Source: Tanytarsus gracilentus (Eukaryota > Arthropoda > Insecta > Diptera > Chironomidae). From it: 64,000 nucleotides of DNA. Below are positions 46,020 to 59,509 of this stretch, in pieces. Where the stretch lies: positions 101,001-165,000 of the forward strand of contig JAXRKN010000022.1 of the NCBI GenBank assembly GCA_038502055.1. Reading direction: 5' to 3'. The notes beneath the pieces were generated by a model. The model was not told the DNA's origin and made no database searches. It worked only from the letters and a program-made list of their open reading frames with translations. The translations under genes were made by a program, and so were the position numbers. Position 1 is the first letter of the stretch. Each line of letters opens with the position of its first letter.

Positions 46020-46350
46020 AATGAAACAAGATGGGTCTGCAAACGGCGTTGCCATTTCCAATAGCTCCGCTGTCATAGATTAGTACCCTACTCCGTTGCA
46101 ATGGGAATTAGTAGCACTCTTGGTTAATCATGAAGGACATTCCTCAAAAATCATCAATGTCAATCGATTCCTGATGCAATAACGAGTTCAACGACATACA
46201 TGAAGCCATAGTTCTGAAAAATGGACATTAGTGTGCCTCCTGGCCGACCATGATGGGCATTCCTCAAAAATCATCAGTGTCAATCGATTCCTGATGCTAT
46301 AACGAGTTCAACTCAGAACTATGGCTTAATGTATGTCGATTAAAGTTAAA
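46020..46350. repeat. Interspersed repeat with ~120-bp direct duplication
   Basis: The block CATGAAGGACATTCCTCAAA...GATTCCTGATGCAATAACGAG (about 46129) occurs again about 118 bases later with few changes (about 46247). It is followed by an inverted copy of its own end, TCAGAACTATGGCTTAATGT, at about 46314. The same GATTCCTGAT..CGAGTTCAACGACATACATGAA core is found in the repeat at 22.06-22.10 kb. It is a dispersed non-coding repeat, partly rearranged. Confidence 0.65.
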
Positions 46351-47693
46351 CCTTAATGTATTAGTTATTACTCCCCAAAGAACAAATTTTTATCTCTAAT
46401 CATTCAAGAGATACAAATATCTTTCCGAAATCACAACAAAATAAGTGCCGAAAAAAGGGTAAGTGACGCAGTTAATAAAATTAATTTCTCAGCATCTACT
46501 AAGTATTTCTTGAGAAGGGAGGTCTTAAACGACGCGCCTCGAAAAGTTCTAACGAAAATTAACCAAATTTTTAATACTTAATCCACAATATTTGGATTTA
46601 GCTCTCAAAACCTTCGCGCCTTTTTTTATAGCAAAAAATCATATTTAATTGTATTTATTAGCTTTGATTATTTTATTAACTTTTTCTTACTTAAAAAACG
46701 AAATTCATTTTTGTTTAAAATATTAAAAGATAATGTTGAACCGTTTTAGCTGTTGAACATTTCAATTTTGACACATTCTCTTTAAATTGCTTCATTCTCT
46801 TATTTTTCTTCTCTCGATTTTTACACTCTCTTTTTACTCAAATGCATGCAGTCTTTAGAACCCAAAAAAACCAGTTCCCCACCATTAGGCAGCTCTCTTG
46901 ATCGCAAAAAAGTATAATGAAAATTCTCGCGCGATGCAACTCGTAAAGGGAGCGACGAGAAGAAATTTTTGTTGCCGATTTTTAATTTAAATTATTCCGT
47001 CGTCGTGATCGGATTGTAGTGTCGAGAAGCAAACAAAAAATAAAATCGAGTAAAAAGGAGAAATTTAACTCCATTTTCTGTATAAGAAAAAAATTTACAG
47101 CGTAAATTTTAAAACTTTTCGTGAAGATCAATCTTTGAAATTTTCTTTTTAAGTGTCACGTGTTAGATGTTATTGTCAAAACTGCAAAACTTGAAATATT
47201 AAGTGCAAAAAATTAATTTTAACTTTATTAGTAATTATGAGGATTAATCCTCACTTAACTTAAAAATTAAATGTGCAAAAAATCTCGTTGTGCAATAATA
47301 TTAAGTGCATATAATCACACTTCTTAAAAATAAAATCGAGACATTCCTTCAAAGAAGGAGAGAAATATATATTTAAATAAGGAACTAAATAAATCATTAA
47401 TTTTCAAGCGGTAATAAGGTGCATTTTTTATATTTAAAAAAAATACCTTTCAGTTGTGTTTGAAATTTACTTTTAAGAATCAATTTTAAGTGTCTAAAAA
47501 ACGTTAAACGAGAGTAAAAAAATAAAATATTAACAAGCTGAAAAAGCGAAGTAAATAAAAAAATTAAAAGTAAAAAGATGAGAAAAGTTATTTAAATAAA
47601 ATTCAAAAAAACAACCAGACAAAGTTTAGTGAATCTAGTATTTTAGTTATAACCAAGGAATTGTCTATCAAATGTTGAAAATAAACCTTTAAA

Positions 47694-50600
47694 ATGCTGT
47701 GCAACTGTGAAAAATCATCTATTAACTCCTTTGAAAGCAGTCAGCAATCATTCAAACATCTAAAAATGTCGAACAGACATCGACTACGATGGAACAATAA
47801 AGTTGTATTTGTTACCACAATATTTCTACTATTTTCCATCTCGAACAAAGTCTCATGCAATAGTTTACCGGCAGAAACAACTAAAGTGTCTGATAAATCA
47901 ACGCAGAGATATCCTTTTAATTCTTTTTCTGACGATCAAGAATCAAGTTCAGAGATGGGACAAAGTTTTGAAGATGATAGCTTTGTTGGTGAGGGTGGAA
48001 CGATTGTTGATCAAAAAATTGCTCATTTTTACGCAGAGCAAAGTAGAAACTATTCAAAAACAACACCTGAACCAGCACATACACCTTATATGCTACTTCC
48101 ATCGACCATCATTCCACCCCCGGCTTGTTCAGGCTTATGCTCTGATAAACAAGCTCGTGAAAATGCAGCACTCGACTCATTTAAGAAACAACTACTTGCA
48201 CGACTAGGAATGGAGCATACACCTAATATAACAAAATACCGGAAACTTCCAGACAGTATTCTCGAAGAGTTTTGTAAAAGAACAAATTTACCACCTGAAT
48301 ACTGTACAGGCACAACATCATATAAAAACTATGAATATCAATCGGATGGTCCTAAAAATTTTGAAGAGTTTGATTTAGATGTGGTTGAAGAAGAAGAAGA
48401 AGTGCAATATATGTCCGCTGAAAGTCGCATTTATGCTTTTGCTAATTGTAAGTGGTTTTAACGCTTTAAATAAAATTAATTAAAGGTGAATGTGAAAAAT
48501 GTTTTACTTCAACTCTTTTTCATATTTTTCCATTTTCACAATTAATTTTCTTTCTTAAGCGAAAGTGCAATATAAAAAAATCTCCCCTTTTTATTTAAAA
48601 CTTTCAGTTTTTGCACATTCTCGAGTCTAGAAAACTTTTCTCCCCTCGAAAAAAGGCAGCAAAAAGTGTGAGGCGCATAATAACATGTAAAATCAATAAA
48701 TGTTAAAACATAACAGTTTATACCTTTTGTTTGCTGTTGGAGTTTAGATTTTGAAAGTGCAGTGGACGCAAAAGTAAAAAAGGGGGGAGAGAATGATAAA
48801 CGATACGTGCGCGTAATTCATTTCGCCTTAACTCCTTTCTCTTTTAAGTTTTTTTAAAACTTTAAATAACCAATTTAATATACGTACAGCTTACAGTTTG
48901 CTATGAATTCCCATGGTCATTTAAAAATTATCAGAAGGATGTTTTTAATTTTTAAAAATGTTTCTTTTACTTATTAGGTAATTTCAGAATTAAATGATTT
49001 ATTTAGCTTAAAAATCATTTTGAATTATTTTTTAATAAATTTTAAAAAAATTTCATTTCGTTACATGATTGAGGTAAATGACCCAATGGACTTTTATTAA
49101 ATTTCGAAAACTGAATTTTTTTAAAAAATTTATATTCCATAATAAATTTTGGCGTTCTTTCACCTTGATGCCATTAATTTAATGTATCAAAATTGGCACA
49201 ACGAAGGTCTTTAGATTTATACAACAATGTTACTTTTAATACTTTAAAGTTTAAATGTGGCAAAATTTTATCTTTTAATCCCTTTCATTTGCTTGCACAG
49301 TGTAAGCTGTAAATTAAAAAAATAATTGTCAAAAAATGATTTTCGTCGTATTTTATAATAGCGGATCAAGTCGATACAATGTTGTTCGAAAATGACAAAA
49401 TGTTAATTCCAGTTAATGAAAAATTGTGATTTTGTTAACGAAAAATGGCGAATTAAAATGTTTTTCTTTTGGAAATTATTGTTGAAAAAGTTCAAATTCT
49501 CAAATAAAAGGATTCATTACTAAGAACCAACCATAAAAGAATCTCAGGACTAGAAAACTGAACTTTTCACACAACATGCACAAAAATGAAATAAACTATT
49601 AATAAAAAAGAAGAACAGAAACCAGTTTCTACTTCTCTCTCTCTTTTTTATCCTTTATTCGATCTCCACGTGTTGACTGGGAGTATGAAAAATGCATTTT
49701 GCCTTTTCGCTTTCAATCTGCGTAGTGTTTTCACACCTGCTACATTTAATCAATATCTTCCTTAATTAATCTGATTTTAGTCTTTTATTATTACAAAATC
49801 ATTCAGCCTGTTCAGAATTTTTTTAAATTATTTTGTCTATTTCAAATCATTAACTTCACACTCAAGGTTTGAGTAAAATATTATAAAAATGATTAATAAA
49901 AAGTTTTGTTCAAAAAAGTTCTGTTGCCAACCTTTAAAGCATTGTCTAATTTAATTAAATTTGGCCTACTTTTTTCGAAACTTTGATAATTTAATGACTC
50001 TTGATAAGCAAAATTAAAAATTTGGTAGTAAAGTTTTAAAGTTCACGCTGATTAAAATTAATTAATTTAATTTAATGAGATTAAACAAGCATGAAAATCT
50101 TTCAATGCCATAACACACATGTTCAAACAGTTTTTTATGCACATGTTGAGATGCTTTTTTTATACTTTTGTGTCTTTTCCCCTTTCCACGCTTATTAATC
50201 AGATTTTGATATTCAGACTTTTACCAGACAAAATGTAAAAATAATTTTCAAGAAATAAAAAATCTTTTCATTGACTTAGCGGTTCAATCCACTCCAAAAA
50301 ATCTAAACGGGTCATAACGTTAAAAGATTTTAAAGTGTTGTATTAATGTCAAAATTAAAAAAAAATTTTAATTAGTCACATGGCTCTCTTTCTCTAATTA
50401 CTAATTCGATTAAAGTGTAATTGCTTATCTCTGGAAGAACTTACAAATTTAAATTGTCGTTTAAGCTGTTGCTATTGAAAGAGGTTCTTGACATTTTGCT
50501 CCTATTGCACACGAAGAAGGCAATCAAAAAAGCAATCAATTGATCTTAATTGATTTTTTATCGCAGCTTTAGGGTGTTTTTTGTATTTTTGGACGAGTTT

Positions 50601-53600
50601 AATGTCAAACTATTTGACATTGACCAAATTTAGCGAGAGAGAGATATATGAAATTGGATAAATTAGATAAAGAAAACTTCAAATAAAAATTGCTGCTAAG
50701 CGCTCATAAACAAAATTGTGTGAGCAACGCTAAAGAAAAGTCACAAAACATCATCGTGTGTATTTTGTACGCACAATCAGAAAGTGACATTTAATAAAAT
50801 GACGTTGAAGCGTTTAGCGTACGCACTTTGATTGAACGTTTCAATCACGTTTTCTTTTTTATTAGAACTTAACAGACTCAAAAAAATTAATACGAAAATT
50901 CTAAAAATATGAAAAAAAATAAATTATTGTAATTAAATAATTTACATTCTAAAAATTAGTTTTAAAATTGCAGAGATATAACGATCTTGTTTGTGCATCT
51001 CATGCATTATTAATAAATTATCGATGCTGAGTAACAATAAAAATGTTTCAAATAAATTCGTAATTCCAACTAAAATATTCCTTTGGCATCTAATCTGGAA
51101 ATGTGCAATTGAGAGGTGGAGTAACAGAGAAACAGAGCGCGAGAAGAAAAAGAACACGTTGGAGTCGGTCACATTAAAGAGTCAAACTTTGCTCGAGTAA
51201 AATATGAAAAAAAAAAATTTTTTGTGCATTCAAAAGAACGTAGCGAATATGAACAAGAAATAAAATTATCAAAAATGCCAAATTTTTGCGCTCTGTCTGT
51301 CAATGTGTGTGTTTATTCAAAGTATTCATGAGGTTAGCGACTTCATACAACGAAAATAAGCCGAGATAGATTGCACAAGAACGCAAGAGATTAAGAATGA
51401 AGAAAAAATGTGTGGCATATACATGTGTGAATCGTGACGAAAAATTGAGGCTAATCAAAGTTGAAATCGTTACAGTTAAAATTTTAAAATTATTTTGCCT
51501 TCCGAGAATATTTAGCAAAAATATAAAACTAAATAGATCATGTCAAAGTTAAAAAAATTTAAAAGTGCATGCTTTCCGTGAGAAACACGAAGTAAAATTG
51601 TGAGCTTGAGCTGAAAAAAAAAGTATAAAAGATTGAGTGTGCATGGTGTGATGAAAAAATAAATCGCGATTAATGGGTGAACTGGAAAAAGTTCAAGGTT
51701 AAATCTTTTTCGCATCTTTTAGATGCGCTTTGAAATCTCGTTTCTTTCACATTTTCTCATTCTTATTCTCTCTCTCTTTTTTTGAACACTCAACAGCCGC
51801 CATAAAGCCTCGTCACAAATGGCATTTGATATTCACCTTTACTGAGAATCAAAAGACCAATAATGCCGTATTGCAAGCAACGTTACATATTTTCGTGCAC
51901 AGTAGGAAGTTTTTACTCGCCAACAGCATTGAGCATCCACAAAATTTAAAATTTATAGACATTGAAATTGCGCAAATTTTAAAAGGAGCAAAACACACGA
52001 GAATATTTGAAGTTTTTCGCAATATTAGCGTCCCGGAAGGAGAAGATGGCCGTTATGTGCAACTCAACGTCACCGGCTTAGTAACTGAATGGTTCCGCAC
52101 CCATGAATCATCCTATGGCGTTGTCATCAAAGTTTTATCATCTAATAATAAAGGTGCACAGCTTCCCCATCGAATTATAAATTTAAATCACGAGGACATA
52201 AGTAAAGTAAGTAGAAAACTATCCTTTTGATAGTGAAATTATAAGCGCCGACACTGAGTCAATAAGTTGTGTGTGCAATCACTACTTATCACTTAGTAAC
52301 ATATTCAATCAACTTTTATTATTACAACTCCGAGCAATGCAATTAGGGATCCTTAATTCACCGGTGAATGCGATTTCGGTGATCACCGGTGACAAAAAGT
52401 CATTCACCGGTGATCACCGGTACACCGGTGACGACTTTTGACCAACATTTCTGAAGGAAAAAACTACTTTTCGGCCATTTTGGAAGTTGTTATAGACCAA
52501 TTTTTAGATACTTTTTTTGGTTTCCATATAAATTATAAAGTTCAACATTAAAAAAATTAGGTTTTTCTTATTATTTGTAGAAATTTTTCTTTTTCATTAA
52601 TTGATGAATCAAATTTCAATCTTATCAAAATATCTTTCCTATAAATTTTTAGGATTTTTACCGATTTTAAAGTTTTTTTTATAAGATATCAAAGTAACAT
52701 GTTAATTTGTTGTCTTTTGATCAAATCTTTCTAAATATGCGCACTTACTAAAATGTTTTTTCACTCATTTAAATTTTTATTTTTTTTTGGTGTGAAATGT
52801 TTTGATTATTTATCTAAAAAATTCTAAAAATTTAAATGACTGAAAAAACTTTTTGTAAGTTGGCATATTTTGAACGAATTTTCTTAGCCATTTAATTTTG
52901 TTTTAAAAAAGTTTTTAAATGTATTCTATAATTTCTCAATTAAAATTTACTAGTTTAAAAAATTTTTAGCTTTGAAAAAATCTCAAAAAGTATAGAAAAA
53001 TGTATCAATTTCGTCACCGGTGTCACCGGACAAAAAATCGGTGATTACCGGTGACGAAAAGTTTCGGTGATCACCGGTGATCACCGTACCGGTATTCACC
53101 GTGAGGATCCCTAAATGCAATCATTTAAGGAAATTTTGAGCAAGCTTTTTTTGCAGTAAAATCAAATTGAGTTTAAAAATTTTCGATATCATATTTGTGA
53201 AAAAAAAATTTAAAAAAAATGTCTGGCTTTACACAACCAAAGAGAAAAATTCCTCTCTCACAACTTTACCAATGAAAGTAATTAAAACTGGCATGCGCTT
53301 CGAGTGCTCTTAATTGCTCTCATTAGAAGCTCAATGGTTGCTCTCAGGTCGCAACAATGTAAAAAGTTTCACTCTGTAATCAACCGAGCTTGAGCGAGCG
53401 CGAATGTAAATATTGACACTCGTTGGCTCATTGATAATAAATCACTGCCAGTTTTCTCTCAATAATATATTTCTTGCTTTTATGAATTGTAACCAGAAAC
53501 AACACTAAATTTTGTTAATTGTTTTTAATAATTTTTTTTTGCTCTTTTAACTAGAGTCCATACATTGACATTCTTCCTAGAGATCAACGAAAAAGGCGTA

Positions 53601-53926
53601 CAAAAAGAAGTAGTCTCAAGTGTTCAAAGGATAGCAATGAAAAGCGTTGTTGTCGACATCCTTTGACTGTTGACTTTGAGCGATTCGGATGGGACTGGGT
53701 GATTGCGCCAAAAAAATATGATGCAAACTATTGTGCTGGCGAGTGCAAAATAGCCTTCATGCAGAGATATGCACATACACACGTAGTACAACTAAGTACC
53801 GCAGCAAATCCTTGCTGCTCACCCAGGAAGATGTCAGCAATAGAACTTTTATATTTCGATGAGAAATTAAACATTGTGTTATCAAAAATACCACACATGA
53901 TTGTAGAAGATTGCTTTTGCGCATAA
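47694..53926 (+). CDS. myo: Myoglianin, GDF8/11-type TGF-beta ligand
   Basis: Exons 47694-48447, 51797-52206 and 53555-53926 give 511 aa, or 487 aa from the second ATG at 47766. That second ATG puts the signal sequence (KVVFVTTIFLLFSISN) nearer the N-terminus and is likely the real start. The propeptide contains ACSGLCSDKQARENAALDSF and FEVFRNISVPEGEDGRYVQL. A furin-type site RKRRTKR precedes the mature domain of about 105 residues: KRCCRHPLTVDFERFGWDWV, YDANYCAGECKIAFMQRYAH, NPCCSPRKMSAIELLYFDEK, DCFCA. Nine cysteines fit the myostatin/GDF11 pattern. Myoglianin acts on Baboon-type activin receptors in flies, affecting neuron remodelling, muscle and ecdysone timing. The final DCFCA differs from the family RCGCS. 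Introns of 3.3 and 1.3 kb contrast with the tiny introns elsewhere. Confidence 0.93.
48448..51796 (+). other. Large first intron of myoglianin
   Basis: 3.3 kb, AT-rich. Open frames on either strand (for example 50942-51200 and 51300-51518) lie in opposing strands over the same bases and look like chance. No repeat with clear ends was found. A probable place for enhancers. Confidence 0.45.
52344..53113. mobile_element. hAT-type foldback MITE in myoglianin intron 2
   Basis: A 770-bp element with ends TAGGGATCC and GGATCCCTA, flanked by a perfect 8-bp repeat AATGCAAT (52336-52343 and 53114-53121). Each arm has a further cluster of TCACCGGTGATCACCGG palindromes (left about 52358-52432, right about 53015-53100). 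The middle 580 bases are AT-rich and non-coding. TAGGG-type ends with 8-bp duplications are typical of hAT elements. The ACCGGTGATCACCGG boxes could fold into stable hairpins within intron RNA or DNA. Confidence 0.85.
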
Positions 53927-56900
53927 AACAATTACTTAAATCTGAAATTTCATGGTCGATTGAATAGCTTGTGGATTGACAATAACTCAATTTTTGAAAA
54001 AAATATCAAAATTTTTAAAAAAAAATGTACAAAATTTGTTGGAACTTTACTGGGTGACAAAACTACATCATCGACTATAAAGTTTAAAGTTAAGTTCAAT
54101 CGCCCAAAAATAATTTTTCTTAGATTAATGTTTACATCCACAACGTTCTTAAGGTATCTATTTATACATCTTCGTCAGTATTCAAAAAAACCGCAATTTA
54201 TTATGCGACAAAATGTGTGTGTAAATATCAATGCTAAATTGATCATTCTAGAAAAATTATACTGTTTGAAACAATACTAAATGTACCTCGATCACTCTCA
54301 ATAAGAAAACGATCGTAGATTTTACGTGTAATTGTTAAAGTAAACTACAAATTACTCATATGAAGATACAAAGTGTATACAACTAATTTTTAGGCGTTGA
54401 AATTTCTTAATTTCATCTAAGACTTAAACAAAAATAAATTTTGAAAAATAATTTTTAAATTTTTTACTCTAAAGGCCTCAATTCAATACTGCAGTATTTG
54501 AAAAAAAAAATGAACGAAAATTTTAGTTTATAAAATATGTAAGTAAACGAAAGTATGCATATGTCCAAAAAAAATACTGAAATTACAACTTCGTTGGTAA
54601 ATTTACCTAAAATCTTTTGTGAATACTTAACTATTAAAATAGAATTTAATATTAATTATTGCATTTTAAAAGCATCGCAGTTCTAATCTTAACTTTTAAA
54701 TTTAATTCTTAATATCAACTTTAAATTTTTGACTGTAAATTCTCTTTAATGCTAATTTTTTTCTATAAATCTTTACGATGTATTGTAATTGTAATATATT
54801 CAGCTTATTTTAAATGATGCATTTTTTAAAATTTATTTTTAAAACTTTTCAGTGCCGACTCTAAGATTTAGCATGCTTAAAAAATTATTTTTCAATCAGA
54901 TATTATTGTTCGCAGGCACCACATCTATCACTTCAAATCAGCACTAAATTTTAAATTATTTTTAACCACTCTCATGTCGGTACGCAGCATTAATTTCAAA
55001 AACTCTTGCATTTCAATCCATTTAAATATTAGTGAAATTAAAAAATCAATACAAAAATAAAACGAGTAAGGAAAGTTAAGAGTTATTCGATGATCCTCAA
55101 TGAGAGAAATATAAGTTTAAGAGAGCAAGTCAAAAAAGAGAATAAAAACAAATAAGGGGAATTTTTTAATTTTAAGAGAGAAATCTAGAAATAGAAATGG
55201 AGAGAGAAAGAAAAGAAAAGAGAGTATAGGGAATAAAAAATATGAAATCTATGATCTATATGTTGTATCTTTGCTTCCTTATCTAACGATATCTGTTTAT
55301 TTAATTATTCTCTTCTTATCATTTGCATATTTTAAAACCAGTTTTTGTAAATTAAATTCAAATTCAAAAAATGTAACGAATAAAATTTTTCATACAATAA
55401 TTTTTGTATTTTTAGATTTAAAACTGAAATTTCCGTGCATTATAACATTTTTCAGTGCATTCAGCTACTTTTACCTTAATTTATCATGCCCTACATCATC
55501 TTAAATTAGTGTAAACATCTTAAAATTTTCACTTCCTTAATTTTCTGTAAATAAAATTTAAGTCAAAAAATAAAATCATTATCATCAAAAATATTTCATC
55601 CAATTGAGGCCATTGTAATTTCAATAAATTGCATAAGATTTCACCCAACAGAAAACGGAGAATGTAATATGAAAAATGGATGTTTGATTGATATGTCTAT
55701 CGTTGGACCTACTAAATATTGTTTAAAAATTTTTTTGAATTATAAAACCTCAGCTGCTTTTAATAGACTTTTCTATGATTACGTATTTAAATGCGTGTTT
55801 TTAATTTTTTTCCAACAAAAAATCTACAGTTATCTCTAAAATATCTGAATGTCCTTTGCATCGCTATTTTTTAACTCAACGATACTTCATTAACCCATAT
55901 TCTCGGAGTATTCTGCTGAAACGTGAACTGTAATGCAACAAAAACACTTGTTGCATGTAACATAAGTAAAATGGAACAGTAAAATCAAACTTTTACCGTG
56001 AAACCCAGAAAAAAATTAAACTTTATAAAAAAATTCTTTAATTTATTTTTTGCTAGATACATTAGAAAAGAAATATTTTTTTATTGTCTTTACTTTTTCT
56101 TATAAAATTTAGATTTTAAATTTTTTAAATAAGTGAAGAATTTTTGTTTGTCCAAAAATGCAATTGAATCACATCTCAGGGGTCATGATATCATTAATTT
56201 TCTCCATTTCGTGCAAATCCATTGAAAAAAAAAATTCTTCCAGAATGATGATTCACTGACTTTCAAAAAAATATTTCTTTTGCATGCAATAATGTACGAA
56301 AAAACCTCATTCAAGTTCATTGATATTTTTTGTCAGTGTTTGAGAAAATTTCGGAGCACTACGGAAATAATTAAATGTGAATTTATTTATTTAACCACTG
56401 CGAATGTGAAATGTGACAATGTGCAATTTTGATTCATTGAGACATTATTCACTTTTAGAGCCAACTTACTATAGATTGAGATGTGTGCATTTGTAGTACG
56501 AAATTTAAGAGCTGTTCTAACTGAATTTTTAAATAATTTAATCTACAGTAAAAATTTTGCACAGTAAAAATTAATTTTTAAATAAGAATAAATTGTCAGA
56601 AAATTTTTTAGCAATTTTTTTATAATTTTATATCTCTACTTCCAAACATCGTTAAACAAATTTTTTCTAAAATTAATTTGAAAACTTTACAAATGTTTCA
56701 ACATTTTCCTTGAAGAGTTTTTACACGAGACAGGTTTCACTGTAAAAAATAAAATTTTATTTGTACTGAGAATTCAAAAAATGTGAATAAATCAAAAAGT
56801 TTATGAATATAAAGTTATTATGAAATTGACACTCAGATGTGCTAAATTTAACAATAATTAACGAAAGAATAAAATAATTTTGAAAAATCGAATGATCTCA

Positions 56901-56952
56901 TTGTTGGCTGTAAAATTAATTTAATAAAAATTGTGAAAACTTAAAATTCATT
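53927..56952. other. AT-rich region 3' of myoglianin
   Basis: Three kb with the myoglianin 3' end at its left. Frames at 53960-54280 and 55271-55504 are open by chance in AT-rich DNA and lack any protein signature. A purine-rich run (GAGAGAAAGAAAAG) is at 55200. Confidence 0.4.
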
Positions 56953-59509
56953 ATGGATTTAAAGGGAAGTTTTTCGTTATCAAAAATTTCCACTCCTCTT
57001 CAGCAACTTTTAGAAGACATCAACTTTCAACGAACTAAAGAACTACGAAATTTATTAAAAGATGGTAAATAAAATTATTGCATTATTTTTACGATTTGTC
57101 ATCTTTTATCGATTTTTCCAGATTCTGGCTTTGTCGTTGTACACGGCACAACTCAATGGACGGAAATATTTGTGAGACATTTTCTTTTTCAAGTCAGCAA
57201 AGAAGCTGCAATCGATTCGGATGATCTGCTCTTTTTCGTGAGGAAAAAATATATCAAAGGAAGTTCCAGAAAAATGCCAAAATATGAAACTGAAATTGAA
57301 GTTTTTCGAAAAGATAGCAAAAAACTTCCGATAGGTAACATTTATAATTTTAATATTAAAAAACATTTAAAAAATAAAAATTATTCAGGCGATCCTGAAG
57401 TTGATTGGGAAGAGACAGTTTACCTCAACCTTGTGGTTCACCAATTTGACTACTATTTAACTTTAGCCATCTGTACACGCACAAGTCCAAAGAACCTTCA
57501 GATCTTAAAACGACATTCGCAGCGAGTTTATGCTTCGCCATCGAGAAGAAAAATGGATTCAAAGGGCGATGCCGAAGAAATAACGTTTCCGGAAATTTGC
57601 TTTTGTGTTGATAATTTCGATGAAGTTTTTCAAGATATCTTGGTTCGAGATGGTGAGATGGTGTGTGTGGAATTGGTTGCCAAGGATAAAGATGGCAGTA
57701 CCCAAGGCGTAATATTTTTAGGCTCGATTCGATATGATGCACTGAAGAAAGTTTATGATGCAAGACAAACTAGTCTGAGCTCTAAAATGGCTCAACGAAT
57801 GACATTTGGATTTTTTAGTAGCACGCCGCAGACACGGTGTGAGTTTGTTCGAATGAAAGGTCCAAGTAATAAAGGATTTGCAGAAATGGCAGGTCAGTTT
57901 GATAATTCTTTGTTTTAAGCAAATGCTTATTAAATTTAAAAAAATTATACAATTAGTAACGAAACCAAAAGGATCAGGAATTGAAACACCAACAAGTGAG
58001 CCTGGATTCTGCATGACCGACATGTATGATTCAGAATGCGATGAAGAGTATGACGAATATTATAATCGACATCAACGACGTCTTAGTGATCCCTCATCAA
58101 ATCTCAATAATTTTTCAAAGAATGGATGGAGAACGAAGACAACAAGTGGAAACTCAAAAGCACTTTCACAAAACGAAGGACTTGACTCATTGGCCAATGA
58201 AATGTCAGAAATTGAAGCGGGAAACGTTAGAGATGGTAATTATAAAAATTATTTGCATGAAAAGTTTCCATCATTTGCTTGTTTCCATTTTTATAAATTT
58301 TATTTTGGGCAAATGGTAATGGTTGTGTAAATTTGCAGGACGGTTTAATACATGAATTTTGGTTTGATAGGTGATAGTTCAATTGGAATCTGTGAACGGT
58401 TTTAAAAATTAAATTCTCTCACAAAATCTTTATAAATGTTGATGAGTTTTTTAACAAATTCATCTTGCTCAAAAGTCCGTAAATATCATTACCATTTTTT
58501 AAAATATTTCGGCAATTAAGTAGACTATACACCCAAAAAAAACTAAACCAAAATTCACATATGCTTTATAGATCGTCCTGCTTCTTGCTTTCTGGACTCA
58601 GAACTGGGTAATGTCCCTCGAAGGCGCTCCAAATCTATTTCCTCACCACCTTCGGCGTGTTGTGACTGCTTCAAGACAGCCGACACTGCACGAAATTCCG
58701 TTCAACTCTCAGACATCTATTCAGATCCCGGCCTAACTTACTCACCCGCATGTCTTTCCACTATAACTGAAAGCAAACCACCTAGTTCAATTAAAACATT
58801 GCTTAATGTTGAGAGCGAGATTCAATATTCAAAAAACTTTAAGAAAAAACTCATACTAAAGCAAAATAAAATGAAACAAAAAACTAATAGGGAATTTTAT
58901 GAAATAGCATCAGAAGCATCAGATGACGTAGCCGGCTCATCAAAAGTGGAAACTATAAAGCTTGCAGTGCTAAGTGATAATGATGTTAAAGTTAATGGAA
59001 AAGAAGAATTTCCTGAGCGAAAACCCAAAATTATATCAGATCGATGCAGCAATAACAATAATGAAGAAAACCAAAGCGTTTCAAATGACAACAATAATTC
59101 AAATGAAACCTTACCAATGATGAGTAGTAAATTGAAGAAAAAATTAACGATAGCAATTCCCCATAGAGTGACTCCGGATGGCACGAAGATATTTTACATT
59201 TGCGATTTGCCCTTAAAAATTCAAAAAGGTTTAAATTTTTATTTTTATTTTTTGAAAAATGCTTTTTTGAAAGTTTTTAAAAATTTTAATATTTTATTTA
59301 AAATTATTTATTTTTTAGAACTTGACGATGGAATGTATAATCCACTTTGGGCGAACAAAGGAAGTGCTCAAGCGTTTCATTTTTGGAAAGAAAACCGAAG
59401 ACAAAGTTCGACACCACTAAATGCGTTCCTTACTTATGTGTCCCTGCCATGGTACTCAATCGCTAAAGATCTTTTGGATCATCGCACAAGCCCAGTCTTA
59501 GAATTTTAA
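56953..59509 (+). CDS. KIAA0930 (C22orf9) homologue
   Basis: Exons 56953-57064, 57122-57334, 57389-57892, 57957-58235, 58572-59228 and 59319-59509 give 651 aa. The conserved N-terminal region has LLEDINFQRTKELRNLL, FVVVHGTTQWTEIFVRHFLF, DDLLFFVRKK, YETEIEVFRKDSKKLPIGDP, DWEETVYLNLVVHQFDYYL, and EICFCVDNFDEVF. The end GMYNPLWANKGSAQAFHFWK and LTYVSLPWYSIAKDLL match KIAA0930. The vertebrate protein is about 400 aa; the extra length is a Ser/Asn-rich, probably disordered region of about 250 residues in exon 5. No signal or membrane segment; the cellular function of this family is unknown. The MED15 gene follows on the same strand 400 bp later. Confidence 0.88.

Larger units (their letters stand above)
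40730..47693. other. Seven-kb region between jeb and myoglianin, with repeats
   Basis: Mostly AT-rich, with no convincing coding frame. It should contain the 5' regulatory DNA of jeb (minus) and of myoglianin (plus). Around 46.9-47.0 kb a more balanced, GC-richer patch with GGGAGCGACGAG and CGTCGTCGTGATCGG may mark the myoglianin promoter/5' leader. Repeats at 45.14-45.42 and 46.02-46.35 kb are listed separately. Confidence 0.4.

Noticed and set aside
50942..51200. Overlapping plus and minus frames in myoglianin intron 1
   Set aside because: Neither has recognisable protein content and they overlap each other on opposite strands.
53960..54280. 106-codon frame just after myoglianin
   Set aside because: Lys/Phe/Ile-rich from AT content, overlaps an opposite-strand frame, and probably lies in the 3' untranslated region.
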